64,000 nt of DNA from Phenylobacterium sp. (lineage in GTDB: Bacteria > Pseudomonadota > Alphaproteobacteria > Caulobacterales > Caulobacteraceae): positions 1 through 64,000 of the forward strand of contig NZ_JAUXSP010000008.1 of the NCBI RefSeq assembly GCF_030679875.1, written 5' to 3'. The number at the start of each line of letters is the position of its first letter. Position 1 is the first letter of the stretch. Made by a program: the position numbers and the translations under genes. Below the pieces are notes generated by a model, which worked only from the letters and a program-made list of their open reading frames with translations, was not told the DNA's origin and searched no databases. Shown piece after piece: positions 41,599 through 49,936 of this stretch.

Positions 41599-42870
41599 TT
41601 AGGAGACGTCGGCGGCCTTGTGAAAGCGTCTTTCGTGCAAGGCGATGAACTCCCGCACCCGAGGATAGATCTCCTCGCGGAAGCGCCGGCCGTTGAACAC
41701 CCCGTAATGCCCCACATGGGGCTGGATGTAATCGGCCTTCAGCTCGCCGGGCAGGTTGGCGCAGAGATCATGGGCGGCCTGGGTCTGGCCGATGCCGGAG
41801 ATGTCGTCATTCTCCCCCTCGACCGTGAGCAGACCCACATCCGTGATCTGCCCGGGATCCACCAGACGGCCCCGATGGACCAGCTCGCCCTTGGGCAGCA
41901 GGTAACGCTGGAACACATAGTCGACGGTCTGGAGATAGAATTCCTCGGTCAGATCCAGAACCGACAGGTACTCGTCGTAGAACTCCAGATGCTTGTCGGC
42001 GGAATCCCCATCGTCGGCCATCAGGTGGTCCAGGTACTTCAGATGGGCCTCCTTGTGACGATCGAGGTTCATCGACATGAAGGAATAGAGCTGGACGAAG
42101 CCGGGATAGACCCTGCGGCCCATGCCCGGATAGGGCGGGGGGGCGGTGTAGATCATGTTCGAAGCGAACCAGGCGAAGGGACGCTCCTCCGCCAACTGGT
42201 TAGTGACGGTCGGCGAATGCCGCGCATCGATCGGCGAGCCCATATAGGTCATGGAGGCGGGCCGGGACTCGTCGCCCTCCTGCGCCATCAGGCTGACGGC
42301 GGCCAGCACCGGCGGTCCTGGCTGGCAGACGGCCACCACGTGGGCCCGGGGACCGACCACCTGCAGCATCTGGCGCACATGGTCGATGAAGTCGTGGAAG
42401 TCGAACCGCCCCTCGAGCACAGGGACCGAGCGGGCGTTCTCCCATTCGGTGATGTAGACCTCATGGTCGGGCAGGAAGGCCTGCACGGTGCCGCGCAGCA
42501 GCGTTGCATAGTGGCCCGAGAGGGGCGCCACGATCAGGACGCTGGGCTGCGGCCCCCGTCGGCCGGCGCGGCGCAGGGCGTCGGCGTCGCGGCTGAAATG
42601 GGTCAGCTTGACCCAGGGCGAACTCCAGACGGTCTTGCGGGTCACCGGCACGTCGTGTCCGCCGATGGTCACCGAATCGATCCCCCAGTCCGGCCGGCGA
42701 TAGCGGCGGGTGATGTTGGAGAACAGGTCAGCGGTGGCGAAGAGCCTGCGCCCCAGGTCGCTGTGGCGGGCCGGGTTCAGCGGCGAACTCCAGAAGTCCC
42801 GGGTCAGCTGCGCCGTCAGGCGAAGGGGCGCGGCGCCGTAGTAGCTGGTCTCGTGCAGGGTGTAGAGCAT
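41599..42870 (-). CDS. phaZ: intracellular polyhydroxybutyrate depolymerase
   Basis: A protein of about 423 residues that mobilises stored PHB inside the cell. It begins MLYTLHETSYYGAAPLRLTAQL, typical of the intracellular PhaZ family. The lipase-box-like motif is VAVCQPGPPVLAAV, with Cys as probable nucleophile in place of Ser, as in Cupriavidus PhaZa1. It ends PHVGHYGVFNGRRFREEIYPRV with the catalytic His. ATG 42870 has AAGGA upstream; a GTG at 42891 would add 7 residues. No PHB synthase is in the window. Confidence 0.92.
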   Translation of the reverse strand: MLYTLHETSYYGAAPLRLTAQLTRDFWSSPLNPARHSDLGRRLFATADLFSNITRRYRRPDWGIDSVTIGGHDVPVTRKTVWSSPWVKLTHFSRDADALRRAGRRGPQPSVLIVAPLSGHYATLLRGTVQAFLPDHEVYITEWENARSVPVLEGRFDFHDFIDHVRQMLQVVGPRAHVVAVCQPGPPVLAAVSLMAQEGDESRPASMTYMGSPIDARHSPTVTNQLAEERPFAWFASNMIYTAPPPYPGMGRRVYPGFVQLYSFMSMNLDRHKEAHLKYLDHLMADDGDSADKHLEFYDEYLSVLDLTEEFYLQTVDYVFQRYLLPKGELVHRGRLVDPGQITDVGLLTVEGENDDISGIGQTQAAHDLCANLPGELKADYIQPHVGHYGVFNGRRFREEIYPRVREFIALHERRFHKAADVS

Positions 42871-42986
42871 CTGCGAAGGATCCTTGTGCACCGCAACATA
42901 TCATGCGGAGCCTTAACGGAGTCCAGCCTTGGCCGTTCCACGACCTTCCCCACCCCGCGGCGAGGGGTCACACCCTTTGGGCGGAT

Positions 42987-43586
42987 TCACCCCTCCTGCA
43001 TGGCCGCGCGGATCAATCTCGCCATCTCGTCAGGGGCGATGCCATAGGCCAGCACCCGATTGAACCGCCCCTTGGGGTCCATCAGATAGGCCGCCGTGGA
43101 ATGGTCGATGGTGTAGTCGGGGCCTTCTCCCGACTTGCGATAGTAGACGTAGTAGGACTTGGCCACCTGCTCCACCTGCTCGGGCGTGCCGGTCAGCCCG
43201 ACCACGCCTTTGGGAAAGGCCTCCAGGCTGAGATAGGTCTTCAGCTGTTCGGGGGTGTCCCGTTCCGGATCCACTGAGATGAAGACGGTCTGCAGATCCG
43301 CCCCTCGAGGGCCCAGCTGTTCCTGAGCCGCGGCCAATGACTGCAGGGTGGCGGGGCAGATGTCCGGGCAATAGGTGAAGCCGAAGAAGACCACGCTCCA
43401 GCGCCCGTCCAGGATCGACTCGTCGACCGCCTGCCCGTCCTGATTGACCAGTTGGAACGGTCCCCCGACATCGGTCTGGGCCTGGGAGCCGGCCGTCGGG
43501 CCGTCGGCGCGCCAGAACAGGGCTGCGCCCGCCGCGAGGCCGAAAAGGGCCACCAGGGCTATGATGATCAGCGAACGTTTCGACAT
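42987..43586 (-). CDS. SCO1/SenC-family copper protein
   Basis: A 199-residue membrane-anchored protein with a thioredoxin fold, needed to assemble the CuA site of cytochrome c oxidase. The N-terminal helix is SLIIIALVALFGLAAGAALFW. The copper ligands are in FTYCPDICPATL (CxxxC) and the His in YTIDHSTAAYL. GAGG spaced 5 bases supports ATG 43586. It is divergent from regB, an arrangement also found around senC-regA-regB in Rhodobacter, and may be under RegA control. Confidence 0.92.
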   Translation of the reverse strand: MSKRSLIIIALVALFGLAAGAALFWRADGPTAGSQAQTDVGGPFQLVNQDGQAVDESILDGRWSVVFFGFTYCPDICPATLQSLAAAQEQLGPRGADLQTVFISVDPERDTPEQLKTYLSLEAFPKGVVGLTGTPEQVEQVAKSYYVYYRKSGEGPDYTIDHSTAAYLMDPKGRFNRVLAYGIAPDEMARLIRAAMQEG

Positions 43587-43663
43587 AGCGACCTCGGACA
43601 AGGGGAAGCGATCTTCGTTTGGGGCTCGCCAGGACCGCCGATCTCAGTGATCCTGTCCTGGCC

Positions 43664-45046
43664 ATGGCCCTGAAGAACGACGGATCGGCGGGCCTTAAGG
43701 ACCCCTTGGGTCTCGATAGGCAAAGCACCGCCCTACTGCAAGGCGAGCTCGCCTGGGACGAAGCGGTCCTCGGCCAGGGACGATTGCGGATTCGCTCGGT
43801 GGTCACCCTTCGCTGGGTGCTGCTGGCCTGCGAAGCGACCGCCCTGATCCTGGGGGCGGCGGTGTTTGCGCTTCCAGCCCCTTACGCCATCTGTTTCGGG
43901 GTGGTCGGCCTCGCGGCCTGGATCAATCTGCTGGTGGGGATCGCCACCCCGGGCCAGCGGCTGCTCCACCCGGCCGAAGCCGCCCTGCAACTGGGTTTCG
44001 ATATTCTCAGGCTGGCCGGGCTCGCCGTCCTGACCGGCGGGATCATCAATCCCTTCGTGGTCCTCATCCTGCCGCCCCTGGTGCTGGCCGCCGCCACCCT
44101 GCCCCTGCGCCCGACGGCGATCCTCGCGGGCCTCGCCGCCCTGGCCCTGATCGTCGCCAGCACGGTCGCCTATCCCCTGCCCGGCGCCGAAGGGGTTCTC
44201 GCCGCGCCGCCCCTGGGATATCGCCTGGCCGCCCTGAGCGCCCTGCTCCTCGCCCTGGGGATCAGCGCCGCCTTTGTCCGCGAAGCCGCCCAGGAGACGG
44301 CCCGGCGGGCCCTGGCCCTGGATGTCACCCAGGCGGTGCTGGCCCGCGAACGCCGACTCTCAGCCCTGGGCGGCCTGGCGGCCTCAGCGGCCCATGAGCT
44401 CGGCACGCCCCTGGCCACCATCGCCATCGTGGCCAAGGAAATGGCCCGGGAGGCGCCCACGCCGCAGGTGCGCGAGGACGCTGAACTCCTGATGGTCCAG
44501 GCACAGCGATGCCGCGAAATCCTCGCCCGTCTCACCGAGACGCCCAGCGCCTCGGATGAGGTGCATGAGCAGATGAGTCTGCTGCAACTTCTGCAGGAGG
44601 TGATTGAGCCCCACAGGGATGTGAAGGGCGTGAGGCTTGAGGCCATCGTCACCGGCGCGCCAGACGCCCGCAAGCCGGGGATAAAGCGCATGCCCGAGGT
44701 GATCCACGCCATCTCGTCTTTCGTGGAGAACGCCGTGGATTTCGCGGCCTCTGAGGTGCTGGTCACCGCCCGCTTCGACGCTGACACCATCTCCCTGGAG
44801 GTTCGCGATGACGGGCCCGGCATCGCCCCAGAGATCCTGGCCCGGCTGGGCGAGCCCTATGTCACCAGCCGTCCAGGCGCCGAGGGTTCCCGCACGGGGC
44901 ACATCGGCATGGGACTGGGGTTCTTCATTTCCAAAACGCTGCTGGAGCGGACCGGCGCGCGGGTGATCTTCCAGAATGGCCGCCCCCGCGGGGCGGTGGT
45001 CTCTGTCCGCTGGCCCCGCAGCCGCATCGAATCGGGGCACCGCTAG
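43664..45046 (+). CDS. regB: redox-responsive sensor histidine kinase, RegB/PrrB/ActS family
   Basis: A membrane kinase that senses the redox state of the ubiquinone pool. Six membrane helices fill about residues 55-220, with the quinone-binding heptad-like motif GGIINPFV. The H box is AASAAHELGTPLATI with the phospho-His at about residue 244. A Cys sits in QAQRCREILARLTE, the place of the redox-active Cys of RegB. The ATPase domain has ENAVDFAAS, DDGPGIAPEI and GMGLGFFISKTLLERTGA. A TTG at 43619 after AGGGGAAG is an alternative start, adding 15 residues. The response regulator follows. Confidence 0.92.
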   Translation: MALKNDGSAGLKDPLGLDRQSTALLQGELAWDEAVLGQGRLRIRSVVTLRWVLLACEATALILGAAVFALPAPYAICFGVVGLAAWINLLVGIATPGQRLLHPAEAALQLGFDILRLAGLAVLTGGIINPFVVLILPPLVLAAATLPLRPTAILAGLAALALIVASTVAYPLPGAEGVLAAPPLGYRLAALSALLLALGISAAFVREAAQETARRALALDVTQAVLARERRLSALGGLAASAAHELGTPLATIAIVAKEMAREAPTPQVREDAELLMVQAQRCREILARLTETPSASDEVHEQMSLLQLLQEVIEPHRDVKGVRLEAIVTGAPDARKPGIKRMPEVIHAISSFVENAVDFAASEVLVTARFDADTISLEVRDDGPGIAPEILARLGEPYVTSRPGAEGSRTGHIGMGLGFFISKTLLERTGARVIFQNGRPRGAVVSVRWPRSRIESGHR

Positions 45047-45202
45047 GTCGGGTTCCGCAAGGTCAGATCCCGGCTTTGCGGTCGGAACGCGCATAGCTTC
45101 CGGAATCTGGGGGCAGTGTCCGCGGCCCCTTGCGGACCCTGCCCGGCGCAAGCCAGTATGAATACACGCACGGAGGGAGGCCCGCACGCGCGGGTGGCGT
45201 TG

Positions 45203-45760
45203 ATGAGCGACCTGAGCACCCAGATCGAGGGCTTGGCCGACAAGAGCCTGCTGTTGCTGGACGACGACGTCGCCCTGCGAACGCGGCTGGGACGAGCCCT
45301 GGAGGGGCGGGGCTTCGAGCCGGTCCTGGCGGCCAGCGTCACCGAGGCCCTGGCGGCGGTGAAGGTCTATCCGCCCGCCTTTGCTGTGCTGGACATGCGC
45401 TTGGAGGACGGCACCGGCCTGAAGGTGGTGGAGGCTGTCCGTGAGGCGCGCCCGGACGCCAAGATCATCATGCTGACTGGCTACGGCAATATCGCCACCG
45501 CCGTGGCCGCGGTGAAGGCCGGCGCTGTGGACTATCTGTCCAAGCCCGCCGACGCCGACGATGTGGCCCGCGCCCTGCTGGCCCTGCCCGGCGACGTCGC
45601 CGCCCCGCCGGACAACCCGATGAGCGCTGATCGGGTGAGGTGGGAACATATCCAGCGGGTCTATGAGCTCTGCGGGCACAATGTCTCGGAGACCGCCCGG
45701 CGGCTGAACATGCACCGGCGCACCCTGCAACGCATCCTGGCCAAGCGCGCCCCGCGCTGA
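45203..45760 (+). CDS. regA: response regulator, RegA/PrrA/ActR family
   Basis: A 185-residue transcription factor paired with RegB; the family controls oxidases, carbon and nitrogen genes under low oxygen. The receiver domain has LLLLDDDVAL, phospho-acceptor Asp at residue 64 (VLDMRLEDGTG) and KPADADD. A Fis-type helix-turn-helix ends the protein: VRWEHIQRVYELCGHNVSETARRLN and MHRRTLQRILAK. Start ATG 45203 agrees with the family length. About 155 bases separate it from regB, with short inverted repeats but no clear terminator. Confidence 0.93.
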   Translation: MSDLSTQIEGLADKSLLLLDDDVALRTRLGRALEGRGFEPVLAASVTEALAAVKVYPPAFAVLDMRLEDGTGLKVVEAVREARPDAKIIMLTGYGNIATAVAAVKAGAVDYLSKPADADDVARALLALPGDVAAPPDNPMSADRVRWEHIQRVYELCGHNVSETARRLNMHRRTLQRILAKRAPR

Positions 45761-45763
45761 GCG

Positions 45764-46216
45764 TTACAGACTGAGGGCTGATCCCGCCCTAAGCGCCGCG
45801 AGCCGGCCGAAGGCGACCGTCAGCGCCTTGCGCCGGGCGCCCGCCAGGCTCGCCACCGGCGCCTCGCGCAACACCGCCCCGCCAAAGGCGTCGGCCACGA
45901 TCAGCCCGGGGGCTTCGGGCAGAATCTCCTGAGGAAACTCAGGCGCGACGGCGAAGGCGAAGGCGTCGCAATAGGGTTCGTATTCCCGCCACTTCAGGTC
46001 CGCGCGGAAGTCCTCCAGGCTCGACTTCACCTCGACGATGAAGAGGTCGCCCCGGCGCCCCAGCGCCATCAGGTCGGCCCGGCGTCCATTGGGCAGGCAG
46101 ACCTCGGTCAGCGGCGCATAGCCCAGCGCCGCCAGCAGGCGCGCCGCGCCCCGGGTCACCGCCTGGGTGATCTGCGGCCGCGTGGCCGGGGCGCAGGTAG
46201 TGAGGACGAGATCCAT
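45764..46216 (-). CDS. mmcB: MmcB-family DNA repair protein
   Basis: A 150-residue protein with a PD-(D/E)xK nuclease-like core: RRADLMALGRRGDLFIVEVKSS, followed by FRADLKWREYEPYCDAFAFAV. The family takes part in mitomycin C resistance and error-prone repair with ImuB/DnaE2 in Caulobacter. Start ATG 46216 is chosen because the family begins here and an SOS box lies just upstream (46228-46242). An in-frame extension to 46387 runs through that box and overlaps the lipocalin gene, so it is rejected. Confidence 0.88.
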   Translation of the reverse strand: MDLVLTTCAPATRPQITQAVTRGAARLLAALGYAPLTEVCLPNGRRADLMALGRRGDLFIVEVKSSLEDFRADLKWREYEPYCDAFAFAVAPEFPQEILPEAPGLIVADAFGGAVLREAPVASLAGARRKALTVAFGRLAALRAGSALSL

Positions 46217-46227
46217 CGCGCCACCAT

Positions 46228-46242
46228 GTTCCGCGTTCGTTC
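46228..46242. promoter_or_regulatory. LexA (SOS) box in front of mmcB
   Basis: GTTC-CGCGTTC-GTTC exactly matches the alphaproteobacterial LexA consensus GTTC-N7-GTTC. It ends 11 bases upstream of the mmcB ATG, so LexA bound here should block transcription or its start. This predicts DNA-damage induction of mmcB. Confidence 0.8.
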
Positions 46243-46269
46243 CCGGCGCAAGAGGTCGGCGGCCTCGGC

Positions 46270-46815
46270 TCACCGAACCTGTTGCGGGAATTCCAGCTTG
46301 GAGGTGTCGTAGCCGAGCTGGCGGATGCGGGCGATGGCCTGGCTGCGGACCGCGGCGCTGAGCTGAGGCGCCTTGGAGAGCAGCCACACATAGTTGCCCC
46401 CAGGCGTGCCCATGATCAGCCAGCCGTCGTCTGCGCCATGGTCAAGGATCCAGTATTCCTGGTTCATCACGCCGCCAAAGAAGCTGAGCTTGAACTTGGC
46501 GTTCTTCACCGGGTCGACCGGCGTGGCGCTGGCCTTCCATTCCTTCTTTGGTCCATCGGGCGCCCCGCGGCGACAGGTCTGGATCACAGAATAGCCGGCC
46601 CCGGCCCGGGTCCAGTCGGCGGTGGCGGCCTCGCAGGCCTTCTGCATGGCGTTGGGGGTCCGGGCCACCTCGTACCAGCGGCCGGTCATCTTGGTCAGTT
46701 CCACCCGGTTAGCCGGCTCAGGCGCTGCGGCGCTGGCCGCGGCCGGAATGGCCGCCAGCAGGGCGGTGGCGACGGCGACAGTCGAGATGAGGCGGCGAGG
46801 ATGGGGAGTCAGCAT
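46270..46815 (-). CDS. lipocalin family protein (Blc-like)
   Basis: A 181-residue exported protein. The signal peptide (LISTVAVATALLAAIPAAASAA) has no lipobox Cys, unlike E. coli Blc. The lipocalin motif GRWYEVARTPN begins the barrel at about residue 44, followed by ATADWTRAGAGYSVIQTC and EYWILDHGADDGWLIMGTPGGNYVWLLS. It probably binds fatty acids or lysophospholipids in the periplasm. Start ATG 46815; it lies downstream of the diiron gene at 46904-48034 but is separated by a terminator. Confidence 0.9.
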   Translation of the reverse strand: MLTPHPRRLISTVAVATALLAAIPAAASAAAPEPANRVELTKMTGRWYEVARTPNAMQKACEAATADWTRAGAGYSVIQTCRRGAPDGPKKEWKASATPVDPVKNAKFKLSFFGGVMNQEYWILDHGADDGWLIMGTPGGNYVWLLSKAPQLSAAVRSQAIARIRQLGYDTSKLEFPQQVR

Positions 46816-46852
46816 GCCCGACAGGGTAGAAAAACAATGCGCCGCAAACAAG

Positions 46853-46881
46853 GACGCCCGCCGGCATAACCGGCGGGCGTC
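46853..46881 (-). terminator. intrinsic terminator of the first diiron gene
   Basis: GACGCCCGCCGG and CCGGCGGGCGTC form a perfect 12-base stem with a 5-base loop. On the minus strand it is followed by CCTTGTTTG. It lies 22 bases after the stop at 46904 and isolates this gene from the lipocalin gene. Confidence 0.75.
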
Positions 46882-46903
46882 AAAGCTGTGCTGAAAAGGC
46901 GGC

Positions 46904-48034
46904 CTATTCGGCGGCGATGGTGATGGGCTTCATCGCCCGCTCTTTGAAGTTGATGGCCTGCAGATAGATGATGCCCTCTTCGGCGATGTCGTCGCCGACC
47001 ATACGGTCGCCCTCGGCCTTGAGCTCATCCATGTCCACATACATGCCGTAGAAGGCCCGGGTGCGGTCGGTGATGATGCCGGCGTTCAGCAGGGTCTTGA
47101 TCAACACCCGGAAGATGTTGGTCGATTCCTTCATGTCCTCGCGGCGGGCCTCGTCGGTGGCCAGCAGCTGGATTTCCTCCAGGACCCGATCAGGATCGAG
47201 GCCGAACTCCTCATAGAGGTCGCGCTGCTCGCTGGGCGAGACCAGGTTGAACAGCAGGACCTGGAAGCAATGGGCGGCCCAATCCTCGACAATCTGATGC
47301 TCTTCGGGCGACAGCTTGGGGATGGTCCGGTCGGCCCAGATCTTCCCGAACTTGTGGTGGAAGGCCTCGTCGGTCATGACCAGCTGCATCAGCTTGCGAC
47401 CGAGCGGATCGTTGAGCTTCTGATAGAAGGTGGCGAAGGCGCCCATGGCGAGGCCTTCGACCAGCATCTGCATGCCGATGATCTTCTTATAGACCTCCGG
47501 GCTGCCGATGATGTCCACCAGCAGGTCCTGCAGCACCTTGGTGCATTCCACCGGCCGGCCCCAACGGGCCTTGATGTACTTGGCGAAGGCCGTGACGTGG
47601 CGGGCCTCCTCGCGGGTCTGGTTGGCGGCGTATTCCTGAGCGCCCTGATCCTTCAGCACATGGCAGAGGCTGGCCGACAGATTCAGCGCGCCCTGCTCGC
47701 CGTGCAGGATCGAGGAGAAGGACCGCAGCAGCGACTTGTTGACGAACTGAGCCCGCAGGCTCGGGTCCTTCAGGTGGTTGCGAACATAGTCGGTCTGCAG
47801 GGCGACATTCAGCTCCTCGGGCACCAGGGGCTGGTTCTCCATGTCCCAAGGCTCGTCGAAGTCGATGTATTTCTTGTCCAGCGGGTCCCAGAAGTGGTCG
47901 TGGGTCGCCGAGATGATCTTGTCGAAGGCGGTGGAGCGGGCGTTGTAGCGATCAAGTTCAAGCATCGACTCGAAGTCGTCGGGCGACACCGCGTCGTAGA
48001 TCATGTCCTTGGTGATATTGCCGTCGGCGGCCAT
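46904..48034 (-). CDS. R2-like diiron oxygenase/ferritin-like protein, copy A
   Basis: A 376-residue cytoplasmic protein with a carboxylate-bridged diiron site in a four-helix bundle. Ligands by spacing: E113 (SILHGEQGA), E143 and H146 (REEARHVTAF), E193 (MLVEGLAMGA), and E223 with H226 (TDEAFHHKFG). The order E, ExxH, E, ExxH is that of ribonucleotide reductase R2, desaturases and bacterial monooxygenases. I do not recognise the precise family; it is not a class I R2. AGGAGG lies 5 bases before ATG. It has its own terminator and an upstream palindrome at 48155-48168. It is paralogous to the gene at 48245-49375, differing mainly around residues 65-100 and near the C-terminus. Electrons probably come from the ferredoxin pair at 53019-54589. 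Confidence 0.8.
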   Translation of the reverse strand: MAADGNITKDMIYDAVSPDDFESMLELDRYNARSTAFDKIISATHDHFWDPLDKKYIDFDEPWDMENQPLVPEELNVALQTDYVRNHLKDPSLRAQFVNKSLLRSFSSILHGEQGALNLSASLCHVLKDQGAQEYAANQTREEARHVTAFAKYIKARWGRPVECTKVLQDLLVDIIGSPEVYKKIIGMQMLVEGLAMGAFATFYQKLNDPLGRKLMQLVMTDEAFHHKFGKIWADRTIPKLSPEEHQIVEDWAAHCFQVLLFNLVSPSEQRDLYEEFGLDPDRVLEEIQLLATDEARREDMKESTNIFRVLIKTLLNAGIITDRTRAFYGMYVDMDELKAEGDRMVGDDIAEEGIIYLQAINFKERAMKPITIAAE

Positions 48035-48154
48035 GGGATCCTCCTGGGGTTCTGGGAAGCTTGGGCGTCCTTGCTCCGATCAACACTCGGCGGACGTCTC
48101 TCTGGCTATGGGCTCAGCCTGACTCTTCAGACCGGTGTTCGTCAAAGGAATACG

Positions 48155-48168
48155 TGACGCCGGCGTCA
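48155..48168. promoter_or_regulatory. putative operator, site A (TGACGCCGGCGTCA)
   Basis: A perfect 14-base palindrome 121 bases upstream of the copy A start codon. On the coding strand it reads TTGACGCCGGCGTCA and is followed 9 bases later by TTGACG, a possible -35 hexamer. The identical 14-mer occurs at 54612-54625, and a near-copy at 49491-49504. Confidence 0.65.
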
Positions 48169-48187
48169 ATTTTGCAGCGACAGGCCA

Positions 48188-48217
48188 CGAAAACGCCCGC
48201 CGGGGGTCCGACGGGCG
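48188..48217 (-). terminator. intrinsic terminator of the second diiron gene
   Basis: On the minus strand a 10-pair stem (CGCCCGTCGG with CCGGCGGGCG, one G-U pair) is followed by TTTTCGTG. It lies 28 bases after the stop at 48245, so each diiron gene is its own transcription unit. Confidence 0.75.
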
Positions 48218-48244
48218 CATCGTGTCGCGAGTTCGGACCCGGGC

Positions 48245-49375
48245 CTATTCGGCGGCGATGGTCACAGGCGCAGCGCGGCGATCCTTGAAGTTGATCTCCT
48301 GGAGGTACTTGATGCCCTCCTCGGCGATGTCGTCGCCGACCATGCGGTCGCCCTCGGCCTTCAGCTCCTCGATGTCGACATAGATGGCGTAGAAGGCCCG
48401 GGTGCGGTCGGTGATGATGCCGGCGTTCAGAAGGGTCTTCACCAGCACCCGGAAGATGTTGGTCTGCTCTTTCATATTCTCCCGGCGGGTCTCGTCGGTG
48501 ACCATTTCGGCCATCTCGGCGATCACCTTGTCGGGGTCGAGGCCGAACTCCTCATAGAGGTCGCGCTGCTGGCTCGGCGACACCAGGTTGAACAGCAGGG
48601 TCTGGAAGCAGTGGGCCGCCCAATCCTCGATGATGGCGTGCTCTTCGGCCGTCAGGTGCGGGATGGTCCGGTCGGCCCAGATCTTCCCGAACTTGTGGTG
48701 GAAGGCCTCGTCGGTCATCACCAACTGGAGCAACTTCTTGCCGGTCGGATCGTTGATATTGTTGAAGAAGGTGGCGAAGGCGCCCATGGCGAGGCCTTCG
48801 ACCAGCATCTGCATGCCGATGATCTTCTTATAGACCTCCGGGCTGCCGATGATGTCGACCAGCAGGGCCTTGAGCGTCGGGCCGCATTCCACCGGCCGGC
48901 CCCAGCGGGCCTTGATGTACTTGGCGAAGCCGGTGACGTGGCGGGCCTCTTCTCGGGTCTGGTTGGCGGCGTATTCCTGCGCCCCCTGGTCCTTCAGCAC
49001 GTGGCAGAGGCTGGCTGACAGGTTCAGCGCGCCCTGTTCGCCGTGCAGGATCGAGGAGAAGGACCGCAAGGCCGACTGATTGACGAAGCGGACCCGGGTC
49101 TTCCAGTCGGTCAGATGATTGGAGACGTAGTCGGTGGACATGGAGATGATCATGTCCTCAGGCAGGATCATCTCGTTTTCCATGTCGAAGGGCTCGTCGA
49201 AGTCGATGTACTTCTTGTCGAGCGGATCCCAGAAATGGTCGTGGGTGGCCGAGATGATCTTGTCGAAGGCGGTGGAGCGGGCGTTGTAGCGGTCCAGCTC
49301 CAGCATGGACTCGAAGTCGTCGGGGGACACCGCGTCGTAGATGATGTCCTTGGTGATGTTGCCGTCAGCGGCCAT
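48245..49375 (-). CDS. R2-like diiron oxygenase/ferritin-like protein, copy B
   Basis: A 376-residue paralogue of the gene at 46904-48034, with the same length and the same ligand positions (E113, E143/H146, E193, E223/H226). Residues 1-60 and 104-160 are almost the same. Clear differences lie at about 65-100 (MENEMILPEDMIISMSTDYV against the copy A sequence), 160-172 and 205-215. This suggests a recent duplication with change in a region that may line the substrate pocket. ATG 49375 has GGAGGACGAG just upstream; an in-frame ATG at 49426 is less likely, as the shared start is MAADGNITKD. The palindrome at 49491-49504 lies 116 bases upstream, almost the spacing seen in copy A. Confidence 0.8.
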   Translation of the reverse strand: MAADGNITKDIIYDAVSPDDFESMLELDRYNARSTAFDKIISATHDHFWDPLDKKYIDFDEPFDMENEMILPEDMIISMSTDYVSNHLTDWKTRVRFVNQSALRSFSSILHGEQGALNLSASLCHVLKDQGAQEYAANQTREEARHVTGFAKYIKARWGRPVECGPTLKALLVDIIGSPEVYKKIIGMQMLVEGLAMGAFATFFNNINDPTGKKLLQLVMTDEAFHHKFGKIWADRTIPHLTAEEHAIIEDWAAHCFQTLLFNLVSPSQQRDLYEEFGLDPDKVIAEMAEMVTDETRRENMKEQTNIFRVLVKTLLNAGIITDRTRAFYAIYVDIEELKAEGDRMVGDDIAEEGIKYLQEINFKDRRAAPVTIAAE

Positions 49376-49490
49376 GAACTCGTCCTCCAGGAGATGGGGG
49401 CAGGCTCTATGGCCCCGGCTCCGCACCTCGCGGGCAGCCCCTTCGATCTGGGATCAAGTCACGCACATGAACGGCGTTCAGTCAAGAAGA

Positions 49491-49504
49491 TGACGGGGGC
49501 GTCA
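49491..49504. promoter_or_regulatory. putative operator, site B (TGACGGGGGCGTCA)
   Basis: Arms TGACG and CGTCA are identical to those of sites A and C; only the central four bases differ (GGGG in place of CCGG). On the minus strand TTGACT follows 5 bases later. It lies 116 bases upstream of the copy B ATG. Confidence 0.6.
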
Positions 49505-49528
49505 CCTTCGTATGGCTGACGGACCGCG

Positions 49529-49936
49529 TCAGTCGGCGGCGGCCTCGATGGCGTCGATCTGATCGTCCGACAGGCCGAAATGGTGACCGATCTCATGGAC
49601 CAGGACGTGGCTGACCAGTTCTTCAAGGGTCACGTCGCCGCGGGCCGCCCATTCGTCCAGGATCGGCCGGCGATAGAGGAACACCATGGACGGATGCGTC
49701 TCCGGATCCAGCACCGAGCGGTGGGCCAGATCGACGCCGTGATAGAGGCCGGTGAGGTCAAAGGGATCTTCGATCTCCAGGGCGTCGAGGGTCTCCTGGT
49801 CAGGGAAGTCATCCACCCTGAACATGACGTGGCCGGTCATCTGACGGAAAGGCGCCGGCAGACGGGCGAAGGCCGCCTCGGCCAAAGCGGCCATGTCGTC
49901 CAGGCTGGGCGCCAGGCCCGAGATCGATGCGGTCAT
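49529..49936 (-). CDS. metallopeptidase of the minimal zincin family
   Basis: A 135-residue protein with the zinc-binding motif HEIGHHFG in VSHVLVHEIGHHFGLSDDQI near the C-terminus. The N-terminal ALAEAAFARLPAPFRQMTGHVMFRVDDFP and TGLYHGVDLAHRSV are characteristic of this small family (Zincin_1). The substrate is unknown. Its ATG overlaps the stop of the upstream gene (ATGA). The longer in-frame reading beyond 49936 is Pro/Arg-rich shadow sequence. Confidence 0.88.
   Translation of the reverse strand: MTASISGLAPSLDDMAALAEAAFARLPAPFRQMTGHVMFRVDDFPDQETLDALEIEDPFDLTGLYHGVDLAHRSVLDPETHPSMVFLYRRPILDEWAARGDVTLEELVSHVLVHEIGHHFGLSDDQIDAIEAAAD

Noticed and set aside
45117..45136. GTCCGC/GCGGAC inverted repeat before regA
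   Set aside because: A six-base stem with an 8-base loop and no T tract is expected by chance in DNA of this GC content.
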